This document shows, in pieces, positions 1 to 6,862 of a DNA stretch of 7,245 nt. The first letter of the stretch is position 1. Each line of letters opens with the position of its first letter. Origin of the DNA: Candidatus Vogelbacteria bacterium (GTDB lineage: Bacteria; Patescibacteria; Paceibacteria; UBA9973; UBA12445); the NCBI GenBank assembly GCA_016201425.1, contig JACQCW010000084.1:1-7245 (forward strand). Direction: 5' to 3'. The notes below the pieces were generated by a model. It did no database searches, had not been told where the DNA came from, and worked only from the letters and a program-made list of their open reading frames with translations. The position numbers were made by a program, and so were the translations under genes.

Positions 1-786
1 AAGTTTTTGTTTTACGGATTTGGGCCGATCTATTACTACGACTCTTGGCTCGCCGATAGATATGAGTGTATGCATACACATCTTGACACAGAATTCTTTT
101 GGACACGCTGGAAATATTTCTTGGGTAAGATTGCTGAAAGTGGGAGTACATCTTTTGTGAATCCTAAGGAAGCGAAGACTCTTAGCACAATGTTCTGGCC
201 ATGGCGGGTTGATGAATCATATACTGGTTCTATGACTTTTGCGAATGGTGAAAGATTTGTGTTTGTGAAGTGCGAGAAGTGTAAAAAGCTTGTAGATATG
301 CCTGATTATATTCAGGTTTATCATACACGGAATGGTCAAGGACTATTCACAAATAAACGTTTGTCTAGGAATGAGTGGATGTTTCAATTCGGTGGTGTTG
401 TGAAGGATGAGAAGGAGTCGACAGTGATGTCGCTCCAGATTGATAATGACAAGTTTTTAGAGACTCAGAGTATAGAGAGCACAGACAATTTTCTTAATCA
501 CTCGTGTGATCCGAACTGTTATATAGACTGGGATTCAATGTGGCTTCGCGCCAAGCGAGATATCTATGATGGTGAAGAGTTGACCTATGACTACAATACT
601 TCAGACTGGGATAATCTTTCGCTCAAGCGCAAAGAGCCGGCCTGGTTCATCTGCCAGTGTGGAAGCGGAGACTGTCTCAGAAAAATGCTGGGCTTTAAAC
701 ATCTGGATAAACGTGATCAAGAGCGTCGGTTGCCTCTAGCCGCTCCGTATATCAGGAAAAATATGGAGCCTAAAATTAGCACTTAG
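1..786 (+). CDS. SET-domain protein lysine methyltransferase with post-SET zinc cluster (5' end probably outside window)
   Basis: Predicted SAM-dependent protein-lysine N-methyltransferase of the SET family; the target is unknown. Residue numbers count from the TTG at 7, but the frame is open to base 1 and no ribosome site is visible, so the real start may lie upstream. The SET core begins near residue 100: GQGLFTNK (110-117) matches the N-terminal SAM-binding strand, NHSCDPN (164-170) is the signature pseudoknot motif, and GEELTYDY (189-196) carries the conserved catalytic-region tyrosines. CQCGSGDC (216-223) is a C-x-C-x4-C post-SET motif; in known SET enzymes these three Cys and the Cys of NHSC (here C167) bind one zinc. 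A CxxC (89-92) lies just before the SET core. Residues 1-95 are Trp/Tyr-rich and I do not recognise them. A terminator follows, so the gene closes its own transcript. The family call is firm; substrate and true start are not known. Confidence 0.88.
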   Translation, partial: KFLFYGFGPIYYYDSWLADRYECMHTHLDTEFFWTRWKYFLGKIAESGSTSFVNPKEAKTLSTMFWPWRVDESYTGSMTFANGERFVFVKCEKCKKLVDMPDYIQVYHTRNGQGLFTNKRLSRNEWMFQFGGVVKDEKESTVMSLQIDNDKFLETQSIESTDNFLNHSCDPNCYIDWDSMWLRAKRDIYDGEELTYDYNTSDWDNLSLKRKEPAWFICQCGSGDCLRKMLGFKHLDKRDQERRLPLAAPYIRKNMEPKIST

Positions 787-793
787 ATTTTGA

Positions 794-823
794 GCTCGAT
801 CGCAGTGCGGTCGGGCTTTTTTT
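794..823 (+). terminator. Intrinsic (Rho-independent) terminator after the SET gene
   Basis: GCTCGATCGC (794-803) pairs with GCGGTCGGGC (807-816) over 10 base pairs, including two G-U wobbles, around a 3-base loop. Seven T follow (817-823). The A at 793 can pair with the first T. The hairpin starts 7 bases after the SET stop codon. There is no A-run on the left arm, so it should work only for + strand transcripts. Confidence 0.92.
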
Positions 824-835
824 ATTTGTATGATC

Positions 836-844
836 TGCTATAAT
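836..844 (+). promoter_or_regulatory. Extended -10 promoter for the MBL-TM-gyrA-dikinase operon
   Basis: TGC TATAAT is a perfect -10 hexamer (839-844) with an upstream TGn extension (836-838). The -35 position with a 17-base spacer reads CTTTTT (816-821), a poor match inside the terminator T-run, which fits an extended -10 promoter that does not need a -35. The expected transcription start is near 851, only about 3 bases before the ATG at 854, so the mRNA is predicted to be leaderless or nearly so. Promoter activity is inferred from sequence only. Confidence 0.75.
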
Positions 845-853
845 GTACGGCAT

Positions 854-1513
854 ATGGTTATTTCTTATCACGGTATAGCCTGTTTCAAGGTTCAATTGGG
901 TGACGTTGTCATCGCTTTTAATCCTATTTCTAAAGACTCTGACTTCAAATCTACAAGATTCTCCTCTGACATCGCAATTATAAGTTTGAATGATAAGAAC
1001 TATAACGGTTTATCAAATGTCTCTGGTGGAAGTCGCGAGCTTTTTGTTATCGACGGACCGGGCGAGTATGAGGTCGGCGGGATTTATGTGAAAGGTTTTG
1101 CTGTCGAACAGGAAATGAAAGGAAATAAAAACCTGCTTGCCGGCAGGCAGGTAAATACTATCTACTCGGTTTTGTTTGATGATATAAACTTGTGCCACTT
1201 GGGAGCAATGAATACTGCTAACTTAAACGCCGATGTTAAAGAACAGCTTGGTGATATTGATATATTATTTACACCAATTACCGGAGGTGATCTCTTGTCA
1301 TCTGCTGACGCTAGTAAACTTGTAAATTCACTTGAGCCGAAGGTTATTATTCCTATGCAAAATGATGTTAATGGCATATCTAAGAACGCTCTTTCATCAT
1401 TTTTGAAAGAATCAGGTGAGGAGGATGTCAAGCCGATTGAGAAGCTGACGATTAAGAAGAAAGACCTTGAGGGTAAAGAGGGTGAGGTTATAGTCCTAAC
1501 TCCGATAATATAA
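854..1513 (+). CDS. MBL-fold (UlaG/COG2220-like) protein, metal ligands degenerate
   Basis: 219-residue protein with the layout of the UlaG-like metallo-beta-lactamase-fold family: N-terminal strands MVISYHGIACFKV (1-13) and VVIAFNPIS (18-26), GPGEYEVGGIYVKGF (68-82), LCHLGAMN (113-120), DILFTPITGG (136-145) and KVIIPMQND (163-171). Functional members bind zinc or manganese through an HxHxDH motif, an H-x-G-D and a late His. Here the HxHxDH region reads SLNDKNYNG (44-52) with no His, the Asp of HLGD is Ala118, and the late PMH is PMQ (Q169). Hydrolase activity is therefore unlikely; a binding or scaffold role is my inference. An in-frame ATG at 830 exists, but it precedes the -10 box and could not be on the transcript; 854 begins the family's conserved first strand. 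A palindrome encodes residues 93-100, where a loop is expected. The stop overlaps the next ATG by one base. Family call good, function unknown. Confidence 0.85.
   Translation: MVISYHGIACFKVQLGDVVIAFNPISKDSDFKSTRFSSDIAIISLNDKNYNGLSNVSGGSRELFVIDGPGEYEVGGIYVKGFAVEQEMKGNKNLLAGRQVNTIYSVLFDDINLCHLGAMNTANLNADVKEQLGDIDILFTPITGGDLLSSADASKLVNSLEPKVIIPMQNDVNGISKNALSSFLKESGEEDVKPIEKLTIKKKDLEGKEGEVIVLTPII
1131..1152. repeat. Palindromic element inside the MBL-fold gene
   Basis: CCTGCTTGCC followed directly by GGCAGGCAGG (1132-1151) forms an inverted repeat of 10 pairs, with one G-U if folded as RNA. A1131 and T1152 extend it to 11 pairs. It keeps the reading frame and encodes LLAGRQV plus part of the preceding Asn. 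The GC-rich block is unlike the AT-rich bases either side (GGAAATAAAA before, AAATACTA after). I recall very similar palindromes encoding LPAGRQ-type peptides in proteins of Parcubacteria-like genomes; that is memory, not a search. Only one copy is in this window. Confidence 0.7.
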
Positions 1514-1836
1514 TGATTCATAGACTTCACAATTTTATGGATAAGATGAAGCAAAAGCCAGTAGAGGAAAGGCGAAAGCTCTTGATCTTGAGCACGGCTT
1601 TGCTTGGTGGTTTGGTGTTGATTGTTGGGCTGTGGAATATTTCAAACAATATTGTTGCCATGGGAAGATCTAATAATGATCTTGCGCAAACGCAAAATAG
1701 TGACTCCGCCGGCAGTGCTACCTCCATTATGGACAAGTTGCGTACGCAAGCGGCGTCTGTGTGGGGCAGTGTTTCGGGTGGTTTAAATGATATAAATAAT
1801 AAGTTAGGTCCAGCCGCGCCTGAGCAAACACAATAA
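1513..1836 (+). CDS. Small single-pass membrane protein of unknown function
   Basis: 107-residue protein with a basic N-terminus (about 1-22, many Lys/Arg), one hydrophobic helix at about 23-43 (LLILSTALLGGLVLIVGLWNI) and a polar, Gly/Ser/Asn-rich tail of about 60 residues ending in PAAPEQTQ. The charge pattern predicts a cytoplasmic N-terminus and an exported, probably disordered tail. No signal-peptidase or lipobox cysteine is seen. The ATG overlaps the MBL stop as TAATG, which suggests translational coupling; an alternative start at Met9 (1537) would keep the helix intact. No Shine-Dalgarno is present (nearest GAGG is 26 bases upstream). The stop lies 6 bases before gyrA. I recognise no family and assign no function; partnership with the MBL-fold protein is inferred from the overlap alone. 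Confidence 0.8.
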   Translation: MIHRLHNFMDKMKQKPVEERRKLLILSTALLGGLVLIVGLWNISNNIVAMGRSNNDLAQTQNSDSAGSATSIMDKLRTQAASVWGSVSGGLNDINNKLGPAAPEQTQ

Positions 1837-1842
1837 ATATAA

Positions 1843-4320
1843 ATGAGTAAGAGAAATTTTAAAGCTAAAACTTCAAATATAGAGCCAGTATCTGTGCCCG
1901 AGGGTAAAATTCTTGCAATAGATATTGTGCCGGAGATGCGAAAGTCGTATCTCGACTATGCGATGTCTGTAATCGTTTCTCGGGCACTCCCAGATGTGAG
2001 GGATGGACTTAAGCCAGTGCACAGAAGAATTCTCTATGCCATGCACAAGTTGGGATTGGCTTATACTGCGAAGTTTAGAAAGTCAGCCATGATCGTTGGA
2101 GACGTTTTGGGTCATTATCATCCGCATGGTGATTCGTCTGTGTATGATGCGATGGTTAAACTTGCTCAAGAATTTTCTACAAGATATCCGTTGGTTTTTG
2201 GCCAAGGAAATTTTGGTTCTAATGATGGCGATAGCGCTGCGGCATACAGATATACTGAGGCAAAGATGGCCAAGATTTCTTCTGAGTTGTTGCGAGATAT
2301 TGATAAAGAAACTGTAGATTTTGTACCTAACTATGACAATAGCTTGAAAGAACCATCAGTATTCCCGACTACAATCCCAACTCTTTTATTGAATGGTACT
2401 CTCGGAATTGCGGTAGGCATGGCGACAAAGATTCCGCCGCACAACTTACGTGAGGTGATGGACGCTCTTACTCACCTTATAGACAATAAAGATGCCACTA
2501 ATGATGACTTACACAAATTTGTTAAAGGCCCCGACTTCCCAACTGCGGGTATTGTTTTCAACGATAAGGACATAAGTCACGCGTACGCGACAGGACGCGG
2601 TGGCATAGTGTGTCGTGGAGAGGCCGAGATAGTTGAGACAAAAAATGATAATTTTCAGATCGTTATTACTTCCATACCGTATCAAGTAAACAAGGCCGAG
2701 ATGATTGTAAAGATGGCTGACTTGGTAAAAGAGAAAAAGATCGAGGGAATTAAAGATATTCGTGATGAGTCGACAAGAGATGTTCGAGTTGTTGTCGACA
2801 TTAAGTCTGGGGCATATCCACAGAAGGTTTTGAACGCACTTTATAAATATACAGATCTTGAGCAGACCTTTAACTATAATATGTTGGCACTTGTGGACGG
2901 TGTGCCGAAAGTTTTATCGCTTAAGACAATTTTGGAAGAGTTTATATCTCACAGACAAGATGTGGTGAAGAGGCGAACAGAGTACGATTTACGTAAGGCA
3001 GAGGAACGTGAACATATTTTACTTGGCTTAAAAAAGGCGCTCGACCATATTGATGAGATAATCAAAATCATTAAGAAATCGAAGGATACTCAAGACGCAG
3101 CAAAAAATTTGATTGCTGCCTTCAAGTTCTCTGAGATACAGGCCGCGGCAATCTTGGATATGAAGCTTCAGAAGTTGGCCGGACTCGAGAGGAAGAAAAT
3201 TGAGGACGAACTCAAGGCTATTCAAGAGCTTATAAAAGTCTTAAAAGCATTGCTAGCGAGCCCGGCCAAAATTTTAAAGGTAATTAAAGATGAATTTACC
3301 GAAATAGGTCAGAAGTATGGCGATGATAGAAGAACTAAGATTGTTAAGGGTGGTGTCAAAGATATCAGTGATGAGGATCTTATCCCTGAGGCTGAGAGTG
3401 TTTTGGTCTTAACCTCCGGTGGATATATTAAGAGAACAGATCCTGCTGAATACAGAGCACAAAGGAGAGGTGGCGTCGGTGTTATGGATCTCAATACAAA
3501 AGAAGAAGATTTCATTACTATTTTCTTGACCGCAAATACGCATAACGATCTCTTGTTTTTCACTGATCGTGGTAAGGCTTATCAGATAAAAATGTACGAA
3601 ATTCCTGAAGGTAAGCGGACGACTCGTGGTAAGTCGATTATGAACTTTTTATCATTGGCTGAGGGCGAACAAGTCACCTCTGTATTGGCTATGCCAAAGG
3701 ATTTGAAGAACGCTAAATTTTCACTGATGATGGTTACAAAGATTGGGGTAACTAAAAAGGTTGCAGCAGATAGTTTTACAGATGTTCGCAGGAGCGGATT
3801 GATTGCAATAAAGCTTGGTGATGGAGATAAATTAATGGCCGCGAGATTCGTTGAAGCTGGGGACAGTGTGATTTTGGCGACCAAGAATGGCCAGTCGATT
3901 AGATTTAAAGAATCTGACATTCGTGAAATGGGCAGAGGTGCGGCCGGCGTGCGAGGCATGAAGCTTAAGAAGACTGATGAGGTTGTTGGCGCAGACGTGG
4001 TAAAGAAAGATATCAAGGATGTAAGATTTTTGGTGATGAGCGGTAATGGATTTGGTAAGATGAGCTCCTTGAAGGATTATAAAATTCAGAACAGGGGTGG
4101 TTCTGGTATTAAAACTGCCAAAGTTACAAAGAAGACCGGAGACATTATTGTAAGTAAGATTATTACAGAGGCCGAAACAGAATTGATTGCAATCTCGAAG
4201 AATAGCCAAGTTATCAGAGTTGATATCAAAGAAATCCCGACGTCGGGGAGACAAACTCAGGGCGTGAGAATAATGAAGCTTCGTGAAGGAGACAGTATCG
4301 CGTCGCTAACGTGTTTGTAA
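1843..4320 (+). CDS. gyrA: DNA gyrase subunit A
   Basis: Breakage-reunion subunit of DNA gyrase (A2B2 with GyrB), which introduces negative supercoils using ATP. The 825 residues are full length for the family without an acidic C-terminal tail. The N-terminal domain opens with [17 protein letters not shown] (35-51), then [15 protein letters not shown] (53-67). The quinolone region is [10 protein letters not shown] (93-102); Ser98 and Asp102 correspond to E. coli Ser83 and Asp87 and are the sensitive-type residues. The catalytic tyrosine is Tyr137 in [26 protein letters not shown] (184-201) is also diagnostic. A coiled-coil and C-gate region spans roughly 365-490. The C-terminal beta-pinwheel follows from about 515, with the GyrA box QRRGGVG at 540-546, where Val replaces the usual Lys/Arg. 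The box favours GyrA over ParC. The ATG at 1843 has no Shine-Dalgarno and sits 6 bases after the preceding stop, so expression probably depends on upstream translation. Confidence 0.97.
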   Translation: MSKRNFKAKTSNIEPVSVPEGKILAIDIVPEMRKSYLDYAMSVIVSRALPDVRDGLKPVHRRILYAMHKLGLAYTAKFRKSAMIVGDVLGHYHPHGDSSVYDAMVKLAQEFSTRYPLVFGQGNFGSNDGDSAAAYRYTEAKMAKISSELLRDIDKETVDFVPNYDNSLKEPSVFPTTIPTLLLNGTLGIAVGMATKIPPHNLREVMDALTHLIDNKDATNDDLHKFVKGPDFPTAGIVFNDKDISHAYATGRGGIVCRGEAEIVETKNDNFQIVITSIPYQVNKAEMIVKMADLVKEKKIEGIKDIRDESTRDVRVVVDIKSGAYPQKVLNALYKYTDLEQTFNYNMLALVDGVPKVLSLKTILEEFISHRQDVVKRRTEYDLRKAEEREHILLGLKKALDHIDEIIKIIKKSKDTQDAAKNLIAAFKFSEIQAAAILDMKLQKLAGLERKKIEDELKAIQELIKVLKALLASPAKILKVIKDEFTEIGQKYGDDRRTKIVKGGVKDISDEDLIPEAESVLVLTSGGYIKRTDPAEYRAQRRGGVGVMDLNTKEEDFITIFLTANTHNDLLFFTDRGKAYQIKMYEIPEGKRTTRGKSIMNFLSLAEGEQVTSVLAMPKDLKNAKFSLMMVTKIGVTKKVAADSFTDVRRSGLIAIKLGDGDKLMAARFVEAGDSVILATKNGQSIRFKESDIREMGRGAAGVRGMKLKKTDEVVGADVVKKDIKDVRFLVMSGNGFGKMSSLKDYKIQNRGGSGIKTAKVTKKTGDIIVSKIITEAETELIAISKNSQVIRVDIKEIPTSGRQTQGVRIMKLREGDSIASLTCL

Positions 4321-4327
4321 AACTTTT

Positions 4328-6820
4328 GTGGAATTGACTAGAGAGTTTAAAGATTTAACTAAGAACGATGCCAGCATTGCTGGAGGTAAGGGGGCGTCAC
4401 TGGGCGAGATGATTAGGGCTGGGATATCAGTACCTCCGGGTTTTGTTGTACTGGCCGGAACATTCGAAAAATTTCTTGAAGAAACTGATCTTAATGTCGA
4501 GGTGGATGCGATTTTGGATGGGGTTAACCATAACGAGGTTCATACGGTTGAGAATGCGTCCGAGAAGATTCAGGCGCTCATTATGGCGGCCGAAATGCCG
4601 AAGGATATTGAGGCTGAGATAGAGAACTATTTTAAACAATTGGACGCTAAATTTGTTGCCGTGCGATCAAGTGCTACAGCAGAGGACTCGGCAAGTGCTG
4701 CCTGGGCCGGCCAACTTGATAGTTACTTAAACACAGCAGAGGAAACACTGCTAAAGAATGTGAAGAGGTGCTGGGCTTCCCTCTTCACTCCGCGCGCTAT
4801 ATTTTACAGGTTTGAAAAGGAATTACACAAGACTAAGATTTCAGTTGCTGTTGTGGTGCAAAAAATGGTTGAGAGTGATGTTTCAGGCGTGGCCTTCTCG
4901 GTGCATCCTGTCACCGAAGATAGAAATCAACTGATTATTGAGGCAGGATTTGGACTTGGCGAAGCGATCGTTTCTGGATCTATAACTCCCGATAGTTACG
5001 TCGTTGAGAAGGAGCCGCGAAGAATTATTGACAAGAATGTTGTCGAGCAAGCACGGGGAATTTATCGAGCCGAAAGTGGTGGCGATGAGTGGCGCGATAT
5101 TGGGATGGAAAGGCGAGGAGAGCAAAAATTATCTGACGACCAAATTCTTGAGCTTTCCTCTTTAATTCTTAAAATCGAAAATCATTACAGTTTCCCCTGC
5201 GATATAGAGTGGGCACTAGAAGCCAGCACGTTTTATATTACCCAAAGTCGGCCGATTACGACGCTGATGACTGGGGAGCCCGGCGTGTTTAGTGAGAAGG
5301 AGGTCTTAGGCACTGTCAAGAACATCGAAGCTAATAGAATCTTGATGCAGTATTCGGTGAAACCACCGCTCATAAGGAAAGGCTTTCATGCGAAGTTTTA
5401 TCCGATAGATTTTGTGCAACTACTTTGGAAAAGGTGGGGAGATTATTCTGGCTATTATTACAAACTGCATATTTCAGTATGGTCCAATGACTATTGGTAC
5501 ATCTACTATATTCCCGAGGAGTTTACTTCACTTAGAGATCATTATTTTGCAAAGATTGCTAACGATAAGCAGTTTCTTAAGAAGCATTATGTTGACTGGT
5601 CAAAATCGTGTGATCAACTAAGAGAAAGTATTACTAAATTAGATGAGTCGTTAAAGGATAATAGGGAGTTTACCGAGATTTTAGAGGCTTATAAATGGTT
5701 TGCAGATAAATACATTTATCAGTATTCTCTGTCTGTTCCGCCACAAGAGGCTTGCGGATTCCAACCTGAACAATGGATAATTCCAGAGATCGAGAGCTAT
5801 ACAAAGGAGTATGGTCTTCCATATCAAAAGACTTTTACGCTTTTAACGTCGCCTATTGTCCACTCTTTTATTACACAAGAAGAAATTGAGTTACTCAAAC
5901 TTGCTCGGGAATATCAAGTTTTGGAGGTAAAAGATTTTTCGTTTTTGGAAAGTCGAATATCTCTGCATCAAAAAAAGTGGTTCTGGATAAAGAACAACTA
6001 TGCCGACATGGATGGACTTGGTGTAGACTTTTTTAAGAACAGGGTTGAAGAATACCTAAATTTAACGCCACTTGAGGTTGAAAGTAAAATAGATCAGTTA
6101 GAGCGAGGTCCGAGTTTGATGAACGAAGAGAAAAAACAGTTGCTGGGCACCAACTTGCCGACAGATAAATTGAGACTTTATACGGAGGTTAACGAGATGT
6201 TTGCGGAAATGCAGGATATTAGAAAGTCTTTTGTATTGATCGCCAACTATTACCACAAAAAGTTTTTAGAATTAGTAGCTATTGAGACTGGTCAAGGTTT
6301 AGATAATCTATGGTTGTACACCTATACTGAGCTTATCAATGCCATAAACGATAGAAAATTTATTTCGCAGGATGAGATTTCTAAACGCAAGCAAATAATC
6401 GTCGAGGTGGAAGGTAAGGACGAGCAGGTGGTTTTGTCTGGAGACGAGGCGCAGTTCTTTCATAGTCATATCCGCGAAGAAGTAGCTGCGGTTAAAAGTT
6501 TTTCTGGATTGGTGGCACAGACTGGGGTCGCTAGGGGGATTGTCAAAATCGTGTTTAGAAGTGAGGATATTTCAAAAGTTAACGCCGGAGATATTTTAGT
6601 CGCATCAATGACACGACCGGAGATGACAACAGCGATGAACAGAGCTGCGGCGTTTGTTACAGATGAAGGTGGCATAACTTCTCACGCAGCCATTATTTCT
6701 CGTGAACTTAAAAAGCCTTGTATTATTGGCACTAAAATTGCTACGCAAATTCTGAAGGATGGCGACCTAGTAGAAGTCGATGCGGATAAGGGGATGGTTA
6801 GGGTTATAGATAGAAAATAG
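4328..6820 (+). CDS. PEP synthase-like / rifampicin phosphotransferase-like phosphohistidine enzyme without PEP-binding barrel
   Basis: 830 residues. The N-terminal ATP-grasp (PPDK N-terminal) domain covers about 1-315: GGKGASLGEM (19-28), AVRSSATAEDS (111-121), AWAGQLDSYLN (125-135), GVAFSVHP (187-194), GSITPDSYVVEK (217-228), DIEWA (292-296) and ITQSRPITT (304-312). The C-terminal swivelling phosphohistidine domain covers about 725-828, with catalytic His786 in GGITSHAAIISRE (781-793). In true PEP synthase or PPDK the His domain is central and a PEP/pyruvate-binding TIM barrel follows; here the protein ends after the His domain. About 400 residues between the two domains are mostly helical-looking and Tyr/Trp-rich, and I do not recognise them. 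That order (ATP-grasp, acceptor region, His domain) resembles rifampicin phosphotransferase. Expected chemistry is ATP to His to an unknown acceptor; automated annotation may say ppsA. The GTG start lies 7 bases after gyrA with no Shine-Dalgarno; a TTG two codons later is possible. Confidence 0.85.
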   Translation: MELTREFKDLTKNDASIAGGKGASLGEMIRAGISVPPGFVVLAGTFEKFLEETDLNVEVDAILDGVNHNEVHTVENASEKIQALIMAAEMPKDIEAEIENYFKQLDAKFVAVRSSATAEDSASAAWAGQLDSYLNTAEETLLKNVKRCWASLFTPRAIFYRFEKELHKTKISVAVVVQKMVESDVSGVAFSVHPVTEDRNQLIIEAGFGLGEAIVSGSITPDSYVVEKEPRRIIDKNVVEQARGIYRAESGGDEWRDIGMERRGEQKLSDDQILELSSLILKIENHYSFPCDIEWALEASTFYITQSRPITTLMTGEPGVFSEKEVLGTVKNIEANRILMQYSVKPPLIRKGFHAKFYPIDFVQLLWKRWGDYSGYYYKLHISVWSNDYWYIYYIPEEFTSLRDHYFAKIANDKQFLKKHYVDWSKSCDQLRESITKLDESLKDNREFTEILEAYKWFADKYIYQYSLSVPPQEACGFQPEQWIIPEIESYTKEYGLPYQKTFTLLTSPIVHSFITQEEIELLKLAREYQVLEVKDFSFLESRISLHQKKWFWIKNNYADMDGLGVDFFKNRVEEYLNLTPLEVESKIDQLERGPSLMNEEKKQLLGTNLPTDKLRLYTEVNEMFAEMQDIRKSFVLIANYYHKKFLELVAIETGQGLDNLWLYTYTELINAINDRKFISQDEISKRKQIIVEVEGKDEQVVLSGDEAQFFHSHIREEVAAVKSFSGLVAQTGVARGIVKIVFRSEDISKVNAGDILVASMTRPEMTTAMNRAAAFVTDEGGITSHAAIISRELKKPCIIGTKIATQILKDGDLVEVDADKGMVRVIDRK

Positions 6821-6826
6821 TTGTTG

Positions 6827-6855
6827 ATGACACGAAAAACGATGTAGTGTATAAT
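6827..6855 (+). promoter_or_regulatory. Promoter of the methyltransferase gene
   Basis: ATGACA (6827-6832, 5 of 6 match to TTGACA), a 17-base spacer, then a perfect TATAAT (6850-6855). Transcription should start near 6862, at or one base before the ATG at 6863, so a leaderless mRNA is predicted. No terminator hairpin is visible between the preceding stop (6818-6820) and this promoter, so read-through from the gyrA operon is also possible. Confidence 0.75.
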
Positions 6856-6862
6856 TGTATCA

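Noticed and set aside
830..853. In-frame ATG at 830 as the start of the MBL-fold gene, giving 8 more residues
   Set aside because: It lies upstream of the TATAAT at 839-844 and the added residues overlap the promoter. Homology-like sequence begins at the ATG at 854.
1509..1514. TATAAT overlapping the ATG of the small membrane protein
   Set aside because: It includes the start codon, so a transcript from it would begin after the ATG. It results from the stop/start overlap in AT-rich sequence.
1708..1713. GCCGGC in the membrane protein gene as a second copy of the palindromic element
   Set aside because: Only the GCCGGCAG core matches; the flanking arms are absent.
1788..1796. TGA TATAAA as an internal extended -10 promoter for gyrA
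   Set aside because: Only 5 of 6 match, with a weak -35 position (AGTGTT), within an AT-rich coding tail. Possible but not strong enough to call.
2875..2880. TATAAT inside gyrA followed directly by ATG
   Set aside because: It encodes conserved GyrA residues (NYNM) and no separate gene begins there.
3582..4016. Open frame of 144 codons on the minus strand opposite gyrA, and similar ones at 3832-4254 and 1162-1554
   Set aside because: They are antisense to well-supported genes, show no recognisable domain and have no promoter or terminator of their own.
4328..6820. Calling this gene a genuine PEP synthase (ppsA)
   Set aside because: The PEP/pyruvate-binding barrel that should follow the phosphohistidine domain is missing and the middle region is different.
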